Source: CBDIBC01 sp965276635 (GTDB lineage Bacteria > Actinomycetota > Acidimicrobiia > Acidimicrobiales > Palsa-688). From it: a DNA stretch of 64,000 nucleotides. A program made the translations under genes and the position numbers. Each line of letters opens with the position of its first letter. Position 1 is the first letter of the stretch. Location of the stretch: positions 558,001 to 622,000 of the forward strand of contig CBDIBC010000004.1 of assembly GCA_965276635.1 (NCBI GenBank), written 5' to 3'. Under the pieces are notes generated by a model, which had not been told where the DNA came from, did no database searches, and saw nothing but the letters and a program-made list of their open reading frames with translations. Below, piece by piece: positions 7,824 through 17,380 of this stretch.

Positions 7824-9005
7824 CTAGGGAACAGGGGTGGGCTGGCCGGAGGCATGGTCGTCGGTGCCCGTGCGGCCTTGCGGGGATGACGTCACCAGGC
7901 GGGGGCGATCAGTCCGGGGCCAGGGATCGGCATGCATGTCCTCTTCTTCGGTGATGGCGGCGGGAGGCCGCGAACGCCGCTTGGCGGCGTACATGGCCTG
8001 GTCCGCTTCGTGGAGCAGGCCGCCCGCGGTCCGGTTGCCGCCGGCCGCGTGAGCCATGCCCACGCTGGCGGTGATGGCCAGGCGGAGGTTCGAGATCGCG
8101 AACGGCTTGGCCAACGCGATCGTCACCCGCCGCTCCAGCGCAGTCGCCTCCTCCGGCTCGACCAGATCCTCGCAGAGGACGACGAACTCGTCGCCAGCCA
8201 GGCGGCCGAGGAGGTCCCCGGGGCGGAGGAGCCTGGTCAGGCGGCTGGCCACCGCTACCAGGAGCTCGTCGCCGATACGGTGACCGTAGCGGTCGTTGAT
8301 GGCCTTGAAGCGATCGAGGTCGACGAACAGGATGGTCACGGTCTTGCCAGGTCGCTCGCTCCGGAGCAGGGCACGGCTGAGGCCGTCGAGGAGGAGCACC
8401 CGGTTGGGGACGCCGGTGAGCGGATCGTGGAGCGAGTTGCGGCGAGCCACGGCTGCATCGGCGCGAAGCGCGCTGCGCTGGCGAGTGATGCAGACATAGG
8501 CGGCGGTGACGTCGGCCAGGATCTGCGCCGCCGCCATAGTGGCGACCGGCAGGGGTCCTGGGGTCGGCCGGTAGACCTCCAGGGCGCCGAGCACGGTGTC
8601 GCCATAGCGGAGCGGGAAGGCGAACGCACCGCCTGAACGCGGTTGGTCGACACGCCCGCCCCGCGCCGGGCGGGGAGCGTCCCGGAGGTCTGGTGCCGAG
8701 ACCGCAGCATTCGTCCGGTAGGCGGCCAGGGCGAGGCCGTCGAGGCGGTCCACTGATTCCAACGCCGCGCCCGACGCCGCGCCGCAGGCTGGCCAGGACC
8801 CCTCGGCGGCCAAGACGGCTGCGGCCGAGGCAACGGCAAGCACCTCGACGGACCGGATCACCAGGTGGTGGAGGAGGCCCGAGACCGGGCTGTCGACTGC
8901 CAGCCGCGCGAAGTCGCCCAGGACGCCGACCAGATCTTTATTGCCACTATCCATTGCCCCATCCATCCTCGAGTCAACCGCGTGGTCCGGACGGATCTGC
9001 CCCAT
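7824..9005 (-). CDS. GAF-GGDEF diguanylate cyclase
   Basis: A 393-aa signalling protein. The N-terminal GAF-like sensor spans about residues 20-190. The C-terminal GGDEF domain (DPLTGVPNRVLLLDGL...) has active-site AGDEF, a variant usually compatible with cyclic-di-GMP synthesis. An RxxD inhibitory site (RPGD) lies exactly five residues upstream, so product feedback inhibition is expected. The start is uncertain: ATGs at 9005, 8966 and 8954 are in frame, and GATGGGG precedes the last. Two GAF-ANTAR genes lie upstream on the same strand, suggesting a signalling cluster. Confidence 0.88.
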   Translation of the reverse strand: MGQIRPDHAVDSRMDGAMDSGNKDLVGVLGDFARLAVDSPVSGLLHHLVIRSVEVLAVASAAAVLAAEGSWPACGAASGAALESVDRLDGLALAAYRTNAAVSAPDLRDAPRPARGGRVDQPRSGGAFAFPLRYGDTVLGALEVYRPTPGPLPVATMAAAQILADVTAAYVCITRQRSALRADAAVARRNSLHDPLTGVPNRVLLLDGLSRALLRSERPGKTVTILFVDLDRFKAINDRYGHRIGDELLVAVASRLTRLLRPGDLLGRLAGDEFVVLCEDLVEPEEATALERRVTIALAKPFAISNLRLAITASVGMAHAAGGNRTAGGLLHEADQAMYAAKRRSRPPAAITEEEDMHADPWPRTDRPRLVTSSPQGRTGTDDHASGQPTPVP

Positions 9006-9111
9006 TTCTCAGGTCCCCGAGCATACCCCACGCGTCAGGGGGTTCGACCCCGACATCTGGCCCCTCGGGCGTACTGTTCCGGGGCTGCCGCCTCCAGAGG
9101 GCAGCAGGATC

Positions 9112-9840
9112 TCAGCGGTGAAAGGGGGCGAAGGCAGAGGCGCTGAGCGACTTTTCGGCGGTGCGGGCGGCCACGTCCGACAGCCGGAGGTTGTTGCTGC
9201 GGGCATAGGTGCGCAGGAGCCGGAAGGCGTCCTCCATGTCGGTGCGGAGCGACTCGGAGATGATGCCCTTGGCCTGCTCGATGACGATCCGGCTGTTCAG
9301 CGCCTGCTGGAGCTGCACGTTGAGCGCCTGGGCTTCCTCCACGGCGCGGTGCTGGAGGATGGCGATGGTGGCCGCATCGGCAAAGGCCTGCGCCACGGTG
9401 ACGTCGGCGTCGTCGAGCGGCCCAGGAGTGTGCCGGAACATGTTCAGCGCGCCGACGGTCTGATGGCGTAGCCGCAGCGGCACCGCGGCGGCCGAGCGGA
9501 AGCCGGCGCCCGCCGCCCGAGGACCGAATGCCGGCCAGGGGTGCGATCCGTCCGCCAGGTCATCGTGGACGACGGCCGACCCGCTGCGGAAGGCGTCGGA
9601 GCAGGGCCCTTCGTCGGCCTGCTCCTCGAACAGCTCCAGGAGCAACATGGCGTTGTTCGACGACGCCACCGTGCGCAGATGACCGGCGGGAGAGGCGAGC
9701 ATGATGCCCGCCGCGGTGATGTCCAACACCTCGACACACCGGTTGGCCAGGGTGGTCAGCAGCTCGACGACATCGAAGTCGTCCACCAGGGTGTCGGCCA
9801 GCTCGACCAGGGTCCGAGCCAAGAGGGCCTCTCTCGACAT
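9112..9840 (-). CDS. GAF and ANTAR domain regulator
   Basis: A 242-aa cytoplasmic regulator. GAF sensor at about residues 15-160 (ADEGPCSDAFRSG, VGALNMFRHTPGPL). The ANTAR RNA-binding domain at about 175-235 includes LNSRIVIEQAKGIISE and AFRLLRTYARSNNLRL. ANTAR proteins act by transcription antitermination at two-hexaloop RNA stems. Start ATG at 9840 (MSREALLARTLVELAD) is preceded by GGGAGC; a longer frame upstream is unlikely. Its targets cannot be seen in this window. Confidence 0.9.
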   Translation of the reverse strand: MSREALLARTLVELADTLVDDFDVVELLTTLANRCVEVLDITAAGIMLASPAGHLRTVASSNNAMLLLELFEEQADEGPCSDAFRSGSAVVHDDLADGSHPWPAFGPRAAGAGFRSAAAVPLRLRHQTVGALNMFRHTPGPLDDADVTVAQAFADAATIAILQHRAVEEAQALNVQLQQALNSRIVIEQAKGIISESLRTDMEDAFRLLRTYARSNNLRLSDVAARTAEKSLSASAFAPFHR

Positions 9841-9970
9841 TGCGCTCCCACTTCCTCCACGCGCAACACGTTCGGCGTGGACCATTGCCATCTTCTACGG
9901 GGACAACCGCGGCCTTGGATTACCCGCCGCCGTTCGCAACGACCATAGGTCCGTGCTTGGCCCGGCAGCG

Positions 9971-10657
9971 CTAGTCGAATCGAAGGCGTCGGGCCACCAC
10001 GTCGGTGGCCACGTCGACCAGTCGCACGTCATTGGCGAATGCATAGGCGCGCAGGCGGACCAGGGCCACCTCGACGCTCACCCCGAGCTGGACGGAGACG
10101 GCGCCCGAGGCCTGATGGACGACGAAGCGGAAGTCGGCGTGGGCGGCGAGGGCCGGGCCGAGGCCTTCGGGGGTGGCGTCGGCCTGCATCAGGAGGAGCG
10201 TCTCGGCCACCAGGTCGGCCACGACCAGCGCGTCGGCGTGCTGGTCGGCGGTCAAGGGGCCGGCACGGGTGCGGTAGAGGTCCAGGGCGCCCAGGCGGGC
10301 CTGGCCACCGCGAAGGGGAAACCCGAAGATGGCGCGGACCCCTGCCGTGATGGCACCGGCACGGAACGCAGACCAGCGCGGCACGACGGGGCGGACGAGG
10401 TCGGACTCCATCACCGGCCGGCCCAGCGCGAGGGCATCCAGGCAGGGTCCCTCGCCCAGGGTGTACTGCAGCTCCTCGATGCGGCTGCTGATCGCATCGG
10501 TGGCGCCCATGGTCGCCTGGGCGACCGTGCCGGTGGCCAACATTATGCTGGCCCCGTCCACCTCGACGACCTCCGCGCACACCGTGCACAGCTGCATGGT
10601 GCTCTCGACCGGGCTCGCCAGCTGATCCAGTATCCGCTGACGGCGTCTGCTATCCAC
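9971..10657 (-). CDS. GAF and ANTAR domain regulator (second)
   Basis: Paralogue of the gene at 9112-9840. GAF domain residues include LGEGPCLDALALGRPV and LGALDLYRTRAGPL. The C-terminal ANTAR-type three-helix segment is HQASGAVSVQLGVSVEVALVRLRAYAFANDVRL. The best start is GTG at 10657 with an AGG about 9 nt upstream; GTG at 10672 is also in frame. Length is then about 228 aa. The open frame continues much further upstream but without similarity. Confidence 0.85.
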   Translation of the reverse strand: MDSRRRQRILDQLASPVESTMQLCTVCAEVVEVDGASIMLATGTVAQATMGATDAISSRIEELQYTLGEGPCLDALALGRPVMESDLVRPVVPRWSAFRAGAITAGVRAIFGFPLRGGQARLGALDLYRTRAGPLTADQHADALVVADLVAETLLLMQADATPEGLGPALAAHADFRFVVHQASGAVSVQLGVSVEVALVRLRAYAFANDVRLVDVATDVVARRLRFD

Positions 10658-10829
10658 GGGGTGCGACCTCACGGTGGCCACGGCAGGAGCACATCGGGAA
10701 CCATCCTCGAACAGCGCGTCGAGCGACGCCGTACCGGGGACTGGGGCACCACAGCAGCGAGACCAGGTCGTCACGATTGTCACGCGCAGAGCGGATGCTA
10801 CACCTTCGCTCGCGAGACGGCGAACCGCT

Positions 10830-12101
10830 TCAGCAGAAGCCCGGATCGGTTCCCAGGGATCTGGTGGGGGCGAACGTAGCGCGGGCCGAGAGGTAGCCGT
10901 TCTGCACCCCGGCAGTTGGGTAGCGGGCGACGTCGTCGGCGACGACGCGGAGGTCGGGGAGGCGGGCCAGGACGCGGGCGATGATGACCTCCAGCTCAGC
11001 CCGGGCCAGGTGGGCCCCGACACAGCGATGGATGCCCGCCCCGAAGGCCAGGTGGCGGTTCGGTCTCCGGTCCAGCACGACCTGCTCGGGGTCGGGGAAG
11101 GTGCCGGGATCGTGGTTGGCGGCGTAGAGGTTGGCCATGATCCGCTCGTGGGTGTCGATCCGCTGGTCGTCCAGGTCGGACGGGCAGGTCGCGGTGCGGG
11201 CCAGGAGCGGCGTGGGTGACACCCAGCGCACGAACTCCTCGCTGGCCGGACCGAGGAGGGTCGGGTTGGCGGTCAGCTGCTCCACGGCGGCGGGGTGCTG
11301 GCCCAGGTGCACGAGGGCACCGGTGGCGGCCCCTGTCGTGGTGTCGATGCCGCCGGCCAGGATGAGCCGCAACATGTCCACCAGACGCTCGTCGGGGACG
11401 GCGACACCGTCCACCCGGGCATCGAGGAGGGCGTCCACCGCGCCGCGTCGGGGACGGTCCGGGCGAGCCCGGCGCTCTGAGAGCGTGGTGCGCAGCTCGG
11501 CGGTGATGCCGCCGGCGTTCTCCACGGCGCGAGCCCACGGGGGGCTACCGGGCGGATAGGCGGCCAGGTCGTGGAACGTGGTGGCGCAGCGCGGCCAGTC
11601 GTCTACGGGCAGGCCGAGCAGCTCGAGGGTGACCATGGCGGGCACCGGACTGGTCAAGTCGGCGACCAGGTCCATCTCCCCGCGAGCGGCAATCCGGTCG
11701 ATGCACCAGTCGGTGTAGGCCACCATGCGCGGGCGGAGCGCTTCCACGGCCGGTGGCGAGAAGATGGGGTTGAGCAGGCGGCGGTAGGCCAGGAACTCGG
11801 GAGGGTCGAGCTCGACGGGGATGAACCGCATCGGAGGCGCCGGGATCGTCACCCCACCGAACGGGCTTCCCTCGCTGAGGTCGTGGCGCGAGGAGAAGCC
11901 GGCAGCGTCGCCAAGGACCCGTTGGACGTCGCCGTAGCGGGTCAGGGCCCAGAAGCCGCCGTAGCTCTCCGACCAGGCCACGGGGCAGCGGCTGCGCAGG
12001 TCGTCGAGGACCGCATGCGGGTCGGCGGCGAACGCCTCCGAATGGTGATCCAGTGCCACGGTGGGTCGGGCCGGGCGATCTGGTCGTGTCGATCCTGTCA
12101 T
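10830..12101 (-). CDS. Cytochrome P450
   Basis: A 423-aa soluble class I-type bacterial P450. Heme-binding loop FGAGIHRCVGAHLAR near the C-terminus, I-helix oxygen-activation motif AGGIDTTTG, and ExxR as EEFVR are all intact, so it should be active. GGGAGA precedes the ATG at 12101. No ferredoxin or ferredoxin reductase gene is adjacent, so the redox partner must come from elsewhere. The neighbouring SDR suggests sterol, fatty acid or terpenoid oxidation, which is inference. Confidence 0.95.
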   Translation of the reverse strand: MTGSTRPDRPARPTVALDHHSEAFAADPHAVLDDLRSRCPVAWSESYGGFWALTRYGDVQRVLGDAAGFSSRHDLSEGSPFGGVTIPAPPMRFIPVELDPPEFLAYRRLLNPIFSPPAVEALRPRMVAYTDWCIDRIAARGEMDLVADLTSPVPAMVTLELLGLPVDDWPRCATTFHDLAAYPPGSPPWARAVENAGGITAELRTTLSERRARPDRPRRGAVDALLDARVDGVAVPDERLVDMLRLILAGGIDTTTGAATGALVHLGQHPAAVEQLTANPTLLGPASEEFVRWVSPTPLLARTATCPSDLDDQRIDTHERIMANLYAANHDPGTFPDPEQVVLDRRPNRHLAFGAGIHRCVGAHLARAELEVIIARVLARLPDLRVVADDVARYPTAGVQNGYLSARATFAPTRSLGTDPGFC

Positions 12102-12137
12102 GCGCTCTCCCGTCGATCTTCCCGCAGCGCCGATCGC

Positions 12138-13118
12138 TCACCGTAGCGAAGCCGAGCTGTCCCGCAGGCGCTGGCCCACGTCTGCCAGCTCCTCGTAATA
12201 GCTCATCGGCACCCGATGGGCGCGGAGGTCGCGGATCTCGGCCAGGTGGGCCTCGACGTCCTCGGCTGCCACCGTCTGGCCGGGCTCCGGCACCCAGCCG
12301 TCGGCCACGCCCACGAAGACCCGGCCGTAGCGCCCGAAGCACACATCGATCACCTCGCCCGTCACGGTGCATGCCGGGCTGGCCAGGTAGACGGCGACGG
12401 GCGCGTTGGCCTCCGGGCTGGTCCGGTCGACGGGATCGGGTGGGTCGCGCCGCAGTACCACCTCGCCCCGGTACCGGTCGTAGTCGGGGATGGGGTCGCC
12501 GGCCGCCAGCGAGGTGTGGGCGGTGGGCAGGATCATGTTCACGGCTATCCCGTGGTCCCTGCCCTCGAACGCCAGGGCCTTCGTCAGGCCGTAGAGGCCG
12601 GCCTTGGCCGCCGCGTAGTTCGCCGTTCCCTGATGGCTGAACATCCCCGAGGCCGAGCCCGTCATCACCACCCGGCCGTAGCCCTTGGCCTTCATCACCC
12701 GCCAGGCTGGCTGGGTGACGAGGAACGCAGCGCGCAGGTCGACGGCCATCACCTCGTCGATCTGGGCCAGGGTCAGATCCTCGAAGTAGCCGTGGGACAC
12801 GATGCCGGCATTGTTGATCACGATGTCGACGGTCCCGAATGCTCCCTGGGCCGTGTCGGTGAGCGCGACGGCCCCCTCAGGCGTGGCCACCGAGCCCGGG
12901 CACGCCACTGCCGTGCCGCCGTCTCGGGTGATGCCCTCGACCGTCCGGTCGGCCGCCACCGCGTCGCGATCGTTGACCACCACCGCAGCTCCCCGGGCGG
13001 CCAGGTCTCGCGCGTACGCCCGGCCCAGGCCGTTGCCGGCGCCCGTCACCACGGCGACCTGGCCGTCGACCCGGATGGTTGATCCGAGCGGTCGTGGCTC
13101 GTGGCTGCTCGCACCCAT
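12138..13118 (-). CDS. SDR-family dehydrogenase (hydroxyacyl-CoA dehydrogenase-like)
   Basis: A 326-aa short-chain dehydrogenase with Rossmann motif TGAGNGLGRAYA, NNAG, and the catalytic Ser / YAAAK pair in SASGMFSHQGTANYAAAK. The C-terminal extension (about 60 residues beyond a classical SDR) matches the subgroup related to the dehydrogenase domain of multifunctional enzyme type 2. The start at ATG 13118 was chosen over an ATG 24 nt upstream by position relative to the fold. It lies 36 bp upstream of the P450 on the same strand and probably shares its transcript. Confidence 0.9.
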   Translation of the reverse strand: MGASSHEPRPLGSTIRVDGQVAVVTGAGNGLGRAYARDLAARGAAVVVNDRDAVAADRTVEGITRDGGTAVACPGSVATPEGAVALTDTAQGAFGTVDIVINNAGIVSHGYFEDLTLAQIDEVMAVDLRAAFLVTQPAWRVMKAKGYGRVVMTGSASGMFSHQGTANYAAAKAGLYGLTKALAFEGRDHGIAVNMILPTAHTSLAAGDPIPDYDRYRGEVVLRRDPPDPVDRTSPEANAPVAVYLASPACTVTGEVIDVCFGRYGRVFVGVADGWVPEPGQTVAAEDVEAHLAEIRDLRAHRVPMSYYEELADVGQRLRDSSASLR

Positions 13119-13235
13119 GGGCCGAGCGTACGGGACCCACACCCGCCTCGCTCAGGTTCGCCGGGCGGAGACGACGAGGTCGGCCGCGGCGCGCCGGGGT
13201 TGGACAGAGGGCAGCAGAAGGACCATGTTGGAGCC

Positions 13236-14207
13236 ATGGAGCTCACACATCTGGGTCGATCCGGTCTCTCGGTCAGTCGTCTGTGCCTCGGCACCATGAA
13301 CTTCGGCCCGCTCACCACCGAAACCGATGCGCATTCGATCATGGACTCGGCCCACGAGCACGGCATCAACTTCTTCGACACCGCCAACGTCTACGGGCGC
13401 GACCAGGGCCGAGGCCGCACCGAGGAGATAGTCGGCACCTGGTTCGCCCAGGGCGGCGGCCGCCGGGAGCGGACCGTCATCGCCACCAAGCTCTACGGGG
13501 ACATGGGCGGCTGGCCGAACGAGGGCAAGCTGTCGGCCCTGAACATCCGCCAGGCGCTCGACGCCAGTCTGACCCGCCTGCAGACCGATCACGTCGACCT
13601 CTACCAGTTCCACCACATCGACCGGCGCACGCCGTGGGACGAGATATGGCAGGCCATGGAGGTCGCCGTCGCCCAGGGAAAGGTCCTTTACGTCGGCAGC
13701 AGCAACTTCGCCGGATGGCACATCGCCCAGGCCCAGGCGGCCGCAGCGGCCCGCCACTTCACCGGCCTGGTGAGCGAGCAGTCGATCTACAACCTGGCCA
13801 CGCGCCACATCGAGCTCGAGGTCCTCCCGGCCGCCATGCACTACGGCGTCGGGATCATCCCGTGGTCGCCGTTGCAGGGCGGCCTGCTCGGCGGCGTCCT
13901 GCGCAAGGATCGTGAAGGAAAGCGTCGCTTGGAGGGACGGGCGGCCGAGTCCGTCCAGCGGAACCGGGCGCAGATCGAGGCCTACGAGGACTTCGCCGCC
14001 GAGCTCGGCCACGAGCCGGGCGACGTGGCCCTGGCCTGGCTGCTGCACCAGCCCGGTGTCACCGCTCCCATCATCGGTCCACGGACCCAGGAGCAGTTGG
14101 ACGCCGCCGTCCGTGCGGTGGACGTCCGGCTCGAGGACAAGGCCCTGGCCCGGCTGGACGAGATCTTCCCGGGGTACCGCACCGCGCCCGAGCACTACGC
14201 CTGGTGA
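13236..14207 (+). CDS. Aldo/keto reductase
   Basis: A 323-aa (alpha/beta)8-barrel NADPH-dependent reductase. The tetrad is visible: Asp and Tyr in FFDTANVYG, Lys in ATKLYG, His in YQFHHID. The NADP-binding C-terminal region includes PIIGPRTQEQL. GGAG lies 5 nt before ATG 13236. It is divergent from the SDR gene and translationally coupled by GTGA to the NTF2-like gene downstream. Substrate unknown. Confidence 0.94.
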   Translation: MELTHLGRSGLSVSRLCLGTMNFGPLTTETDAHSIMDSAHEHGINFFDTANVYGRDQGRGRTEEIVGTWFAQGGGRRERTVIATKLYGDMGGWPNEGKLSALNIRQALDASLTRLQTDHVDLYQFHHIDRRTPWDEIWQAMEVAVAQGKVLYVGSSNFAGWHIAQAQAAAAARHFTGLVSEQSIYNLATRHIELEVLPAAMHYGVGIIPWSPLQGGLLGGVLRKDREGKRRLEGRAAESVQRNRAQIEAYEDFAAELGHEPGDVALAWLLHQPGVTAPIIGPRTQEQLDAAVRAVDVRLEDKALARLDEIFPGYRTAPEHYAW

Positions 14208-14584
14208 CCGAGGAAGCGAGAAGCGGGCCAGCCGGTGCCCCCCCGGCTGGCGTCAGCCGGTACCTCGACACCATGTTCGCCCACGACTGGCCCGGCCTGC
14301 GCTCCTGCCTGACCGACGACTTCGTCCGGGTGGGGCCGTTCCCCGAGCACCAGTTCACCGACGTCGATGCGTACGTGGCCTTTCTGGCCGATCTGTTGCC
14401 CGGTCTTCGCGACCACGCCATGGAGGTCACCCGGACGTCCACGATCGGCGAGGTGGTCTACGTGGAGGCCACCGAGGAGTTCGCCACTCCCGAGGGCGCC
14501 CGGTCGACGCGTGTCTGCCTGGTCTGCGAGCTGGCCCCAGACGGCCGCCTGCGCGCCGTCGAAGTCTTCCTCCGTCGACCCTGA
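14204..14584 (+). CDS. SnoaL/NTF2-like protein
   Basis: A 126-aa NTF2-fold protein (SRYLDTMFAHDWPGLRSCLTDDFVRVGPFP...). The GTG start overlaps the aldo/keto reductase stop (GTGA). As a co-translated partner it may be an accessory isomerase or binding protein; no catalytic signature can be assigned. Confidence 0.82.
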   Translation: MTEEARSGPAGAPPAGVSRYLDTMFAHDWPGLRSCLTDDFVRVGPFPEHQFTDVDAYVAFLADLLPGLRDHAMEVTRTSTIGEVVYVEATEEFATPEGARSTRVCLVCELAPDGRLRAVEVFLRRP

Positions 14585-14635
14585 GGGATCGCTGGCGGGC
14601 TGGGCCAGCCGGCTGCGAGCCCACCCGCCGACGAT

Positions 14636-14674
14636 GTGCACACGAAACTCCAGCACACCAGGAGTTGTGTGCAC
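14636..14674. terminator. Large inverted repeat between convergent genes
   Basis: GTGCACAC-(GA)-AACTCC, 9-nt loop, GGAGTTGTGTGCAC: a 14-bp stem with a 2-nt bulge, in the 225-bp gap between convergent genes ending at 14584 and 14810. Further GTGCAC copies lie at about 14730. A bidirectional terminator is the simplest reading. Confidence 0.5.
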
Positions 14675-14809
14675 TTCATGCGGCGATCGTGCCCAGTACC
14701 TGCACACGAGTCCGAGTCGGCCGCAGGGCACTGTGCACGTAGGGATTGGCGCACGGCGCGGTGGTGGTGGAGATCGGCGCGCTGGTGACGCGGGACGTCG
14801 GTTCGAGGC

Positions 14810-16048
14810 TCAGCCGTAGGTGACGTCGACCATCGAGTCGACCACCGTCGGGACGGCCTCGAGCGATGGCAGGTCGGGCGCCGTGCCCTCGACAGAGACG
14901 ACGTACTCGAAGGTGCCCAACCGCCAGTCCAGGGCATCACCCGGCGCATGGTGCGCTTCGATGTGACCGACCCCGGGCTGTGCGGCCAGCCGGTCGAGGC
15001 CGGCCACGCGTTCGACCCGGCCAGCCTGTTGCGGGGCCTGGAGGAGGAAGGCGTAGCTGTAGGGCGGCCCGGAAGCGAGGTCGGGCGGGGGGCCAGCGGT
15101 GAGGCCGAGCGCGGCCCGGGCAGCCAGGAGCCGGAGGGAGACGCCGTGCCTGTTCGCGTAGAGCCGGGGAATGGAGCCGCCGCCGACGCGACCGTTGACC
15201 TCGATCACCACCGGTCCGAGATGGGTGAGCTGGATCTCGGTGTGCAGGACTCCGTGGCGGACGCCGATGGCGGTGGCGGCCCGACCGGCGACATCCACGA
15301 CGGCGTCGGCGGTATCCGCGGGGAGCACGGCAGGGACGAAGTGGCCGCCCTCTCGGAACGGCTCGGCCAACGGGAACTTGCCGGTGATCCCGATGTGGCT
15401 GATGGCGCCGTCCACCACCAGGCTCTCCACGGAGACGAACGCGGCGAACGCAGGTGAGAGGCCGGCGGCGGCCGGGAGGAACGACTCCAAGACGAAGTCG
15501 CCCGTGTCGCCGTCGAGGAGCCTGTCACCACCGAGGAGGGCATCCAGGTCGGCCAGGTCGCCGATGCGATAGGTGTGGCGGCTGCTAGCGCCGCGACGCG
15601 GCTTGAGGACGGCAGGGAAGGCAACGGTCGCAGCCAGCTCCAGGCCCCGTCGGGGCGACGATCCGCCAGGGAGCACGACAGAGTCGGGACCGGGCATCCC
15701 CGCTCGACGCAGGGCGGCGCGCTGGGCGGTCTTGTCGGTCAACCGTTCGACGACGGCGGGCGAGTGGAAGCGCAGGTCCAGCCGGTCGGCGAGCCGAGCG
15801 GCCAGGTCGAGGGTCGTGTCGTCCGTGGCCACGATGCCATCGAGGGCCGACGAACCCTGCAGCTCCTGGACCAGGTCGGCGGCGGAGGGGTTGGACCAGG
15901 AATGGACCGAGCCGAACCGCTCGAGGAGCCGCCTCGGGGTGGTGGTGTGCGGGCGGATGCGCTCGTCGAGGATCCAGACGACATGGCAGAGGTCCGCCAG
16001 CTGCTCGATCATCTCGAAGGGAGGCGCAGACTGCTCGCCGTGCACCAC
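14810..16048 (-). CDS. ATP-grasp domain protein
   Basis: A 412-aa ATP-grasp ligase. The pre-ATP-grasp N-terminal domain spans about residues 1-105. The ATP-grasp core follows (FPAVLKPRRGASSRHTY for ATP lysine contacts) with the metal-binding region VVIEVNGRVGGGSIPRLY. The layout resembles carboxylate-amine ligases of the carnosine synthase/biotin carboxylase-like type. The start is a GTG at 16048 without a clear RBS; the strand-like RLGVVHGE straddles it, so the true start is not certain. It lies 17 bp after the universal stress gene on the same strand. Substrates are unknown. Confidence 0.83.
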   Translation of the reverse strand: MVHGEQSAPPFEMIEQLADLCHVVWILDERIRPHTTTPRRLLERFGSVHSWSNPSAADLVQELQGSSALDGIVATDDTTLDLAARLADRLDLRFHSPAVVERLTDKTAQRAALRRAGMPGPDSVVLPGGSSPRRGLELAATVAFPAVLKPRRGASSRHTYRIGDLADLDALLGGDRLLDGDTGDFVLESFLPAAAGLSPAFAAFVSVESLVVDGAISHIGITGKFPLAEPFREGGHFVPAVLPADTADAVVDVAGRAATAIGVRHGVLHTEIQLTHLGPVVIEVNGRVGGGSIPRLYANRHGVSLRLLAARAALGLTAGPPPDLASGPPYSYAFLLQAPQQAGRVERVAGLDRLAAQPGVGHIEAHHAPGDALDWRLGTFEYVVSVEGTAPDLPSLEAVPTVVDSMVDVTYG

Positions 16049-16065
16049 TCCCAGTCGATGCGCTT

Positions 16066-16530
16066 TCAGCTGGCCTCGAGGGCCTGGTCGGTCTTGACGA
16101 TCAGGACATCGCAGGGCGCGTGGTGGGCGATGCGGTTCGGCACGCTGCCGAGGAGGAACCGGCGGGCACCGGTCATGCCCTGGTTGCCGACGACGATGAG
16201 GGACGCGCCTGCCGCGGCCGCCGCATCGAGGATGGCTTCTGCCGGCGCGGCATCGATCGCCTCCACCTCGACCGCTCCGGCCCCGAGCTTCTCGGCCCGG
16301 TCCCGCGCAACCTCGAGGATCTCGTCCACGCCGCCGCGAGCGTTAAGGGCGTAGGCGATCTCCTCCGGAGCCTGCGCCTGCTCGGTCCGCAATCGCTCGA
16401 GCGACAGCGGCCGGAAGGCAGACACGATCAGCAGCCGGACACCGAGACGTGCAGCCAGCTCGGCGGCGCGGTCCACTGCGGCTGACGCAGTGGCCGACCC
16501 ATCCGTGCCCACGACGATCGTTCCGTCCAT
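16066..16530 (-). CDS. Universal stress protein (UspA family)
   Basis: A 154-aa Usp domain. The ATP-binding signature G-2x-G-9x-G-S is present (GNQGMTGARRFLLGS), as is the N-terminal IVVGTDGSATA. ATG 16530 has GGAGG 6 nt upstream, whereas the ATG 15 nt earlier has none. An ATP-binding Usp of this type is usually induced by growth arrest or hypoxia; no regulator site was recognised. Confidence 0.93.
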   Translation of the reverse strand: MDGTIVVGTDGSATASAAVDRAAELAARLGVRLLIVSAFRPLSLERLRTEQAQAPEEIAYALNARGGVDEILEVARDRAEKLGAGAVEVEAIDAAPAEAILDAAAAAGASLIVVGNQGMTGARRFLLGSVPNRIAHHAPCDVLIVKTDQALEAS

Positions 16531-16669
16531 CCCATTTCCTCCCATGGAGCGAGATGGTGCATCGTAGACCGTGCGAGGGCCCGGACGCCGGGGAACGGGC
16601 GCTCGCGGTGCCCGCCACCTGACGGGAGCCGCCGCTCGTCTCGTCGATGCGTCGGGATAGCCTCACCCG

Positions 16670-17374
16670 ATGGAGCCGATGCCGGAGGACTGGAGCCGTG
16701 CGGTGGCCATCGTGGCCCATCCCGACGACCTCGAGTACGGAGCCGCCAGCGCCGTGGCCCGCTGGACCGGCCAGGGCAAGGAGGTGGCCTATGTCCTGGC
16801 CACCAGAGGTGAAGCCGGGATCGACGGCATGGCGCCCGATCAGGCCGCCACCGAACGCGAAGAGGAGCAGCGGCGCAGTGCCGCAGTCGTCGGCGTCGAC
16901 CAGGTCGAGTTCCTCGGCCATGCCGACGGCACCCTCGAAGCCGGGCTGCCGTTGCGCCGCGATCTGGCCGGTGCCATCCGACGCCTGCATCCCGATGTCA
17001 TCGTCACCATGACCTTCGACCTCACCTGGGGGGACGGCGAATCGGTGAACCACGCCGATCATCGCGCCGTCGGCCTCACCGTGCTGGACGCCTGCCGGGA
17101 TGCGGCCAATCGGTGGGTCTTCCCCGAGGAGGGAGAGCCGTGGGGCGGCACCACCCACGTGTACGTGGCCGCCGCGGCCAGCCCCACCCACTACGTCGAC
17201 GTCGGTGCCACCCTGCCCGCCGGGGTGGCGTCGCTGCGCGAGCACCGGGTCTACATCGAGGGCCTCGGGCGCCAGTTCAACCCCGAGGAGTTCCTGCGCA
17301 GCACGACGGGCTATGGGGGAATGGCCGCCGGCTGCGAGCACGCCGTTCTCTTCCAGCGTTTCAACGTGGGCTGA
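16670..17374 (+). CDS. PIG-L family zinc deacetylase
   Basis: A 234-aa LmbE/PIG-L fold. Zinc ligands are in AHPDD (residues 16-20) and the HxxH-type NHADHRAVG. The family hydrolyses N-acyl groups from sugars or amino-linked substrates. The gene ends only 6 bp before kynureninase on the same strand. This makes an N-formyl- or N-acylkynurenine hydrolase role worth testing, although PIG-L proteins are not known to me as kynurenine formamidases. Confidence 0.92.
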   Translation: MEPMPEDWSRAVAIVAHPDDLEYGAASAVARWTGQGKEVAYVLATRGEAGIDGMAPDQAATEREEEQRRSAAVVGVDQVEFLGHADGTLEAGLPLRRDLAGAIRRLHPDVIVTMTFDLTWGDGESVNHADHRAVGLTVLDACRDAANRWVFPEEGEPWGGTTHVYVAAAASPTHYVDVGATLPAGVASLREHRVYIEGLGRQFNPEEFLRSTTGYGGMAAGCEHAVLFQRFNVG

Positions 17375-17380
17375 CGAGCC

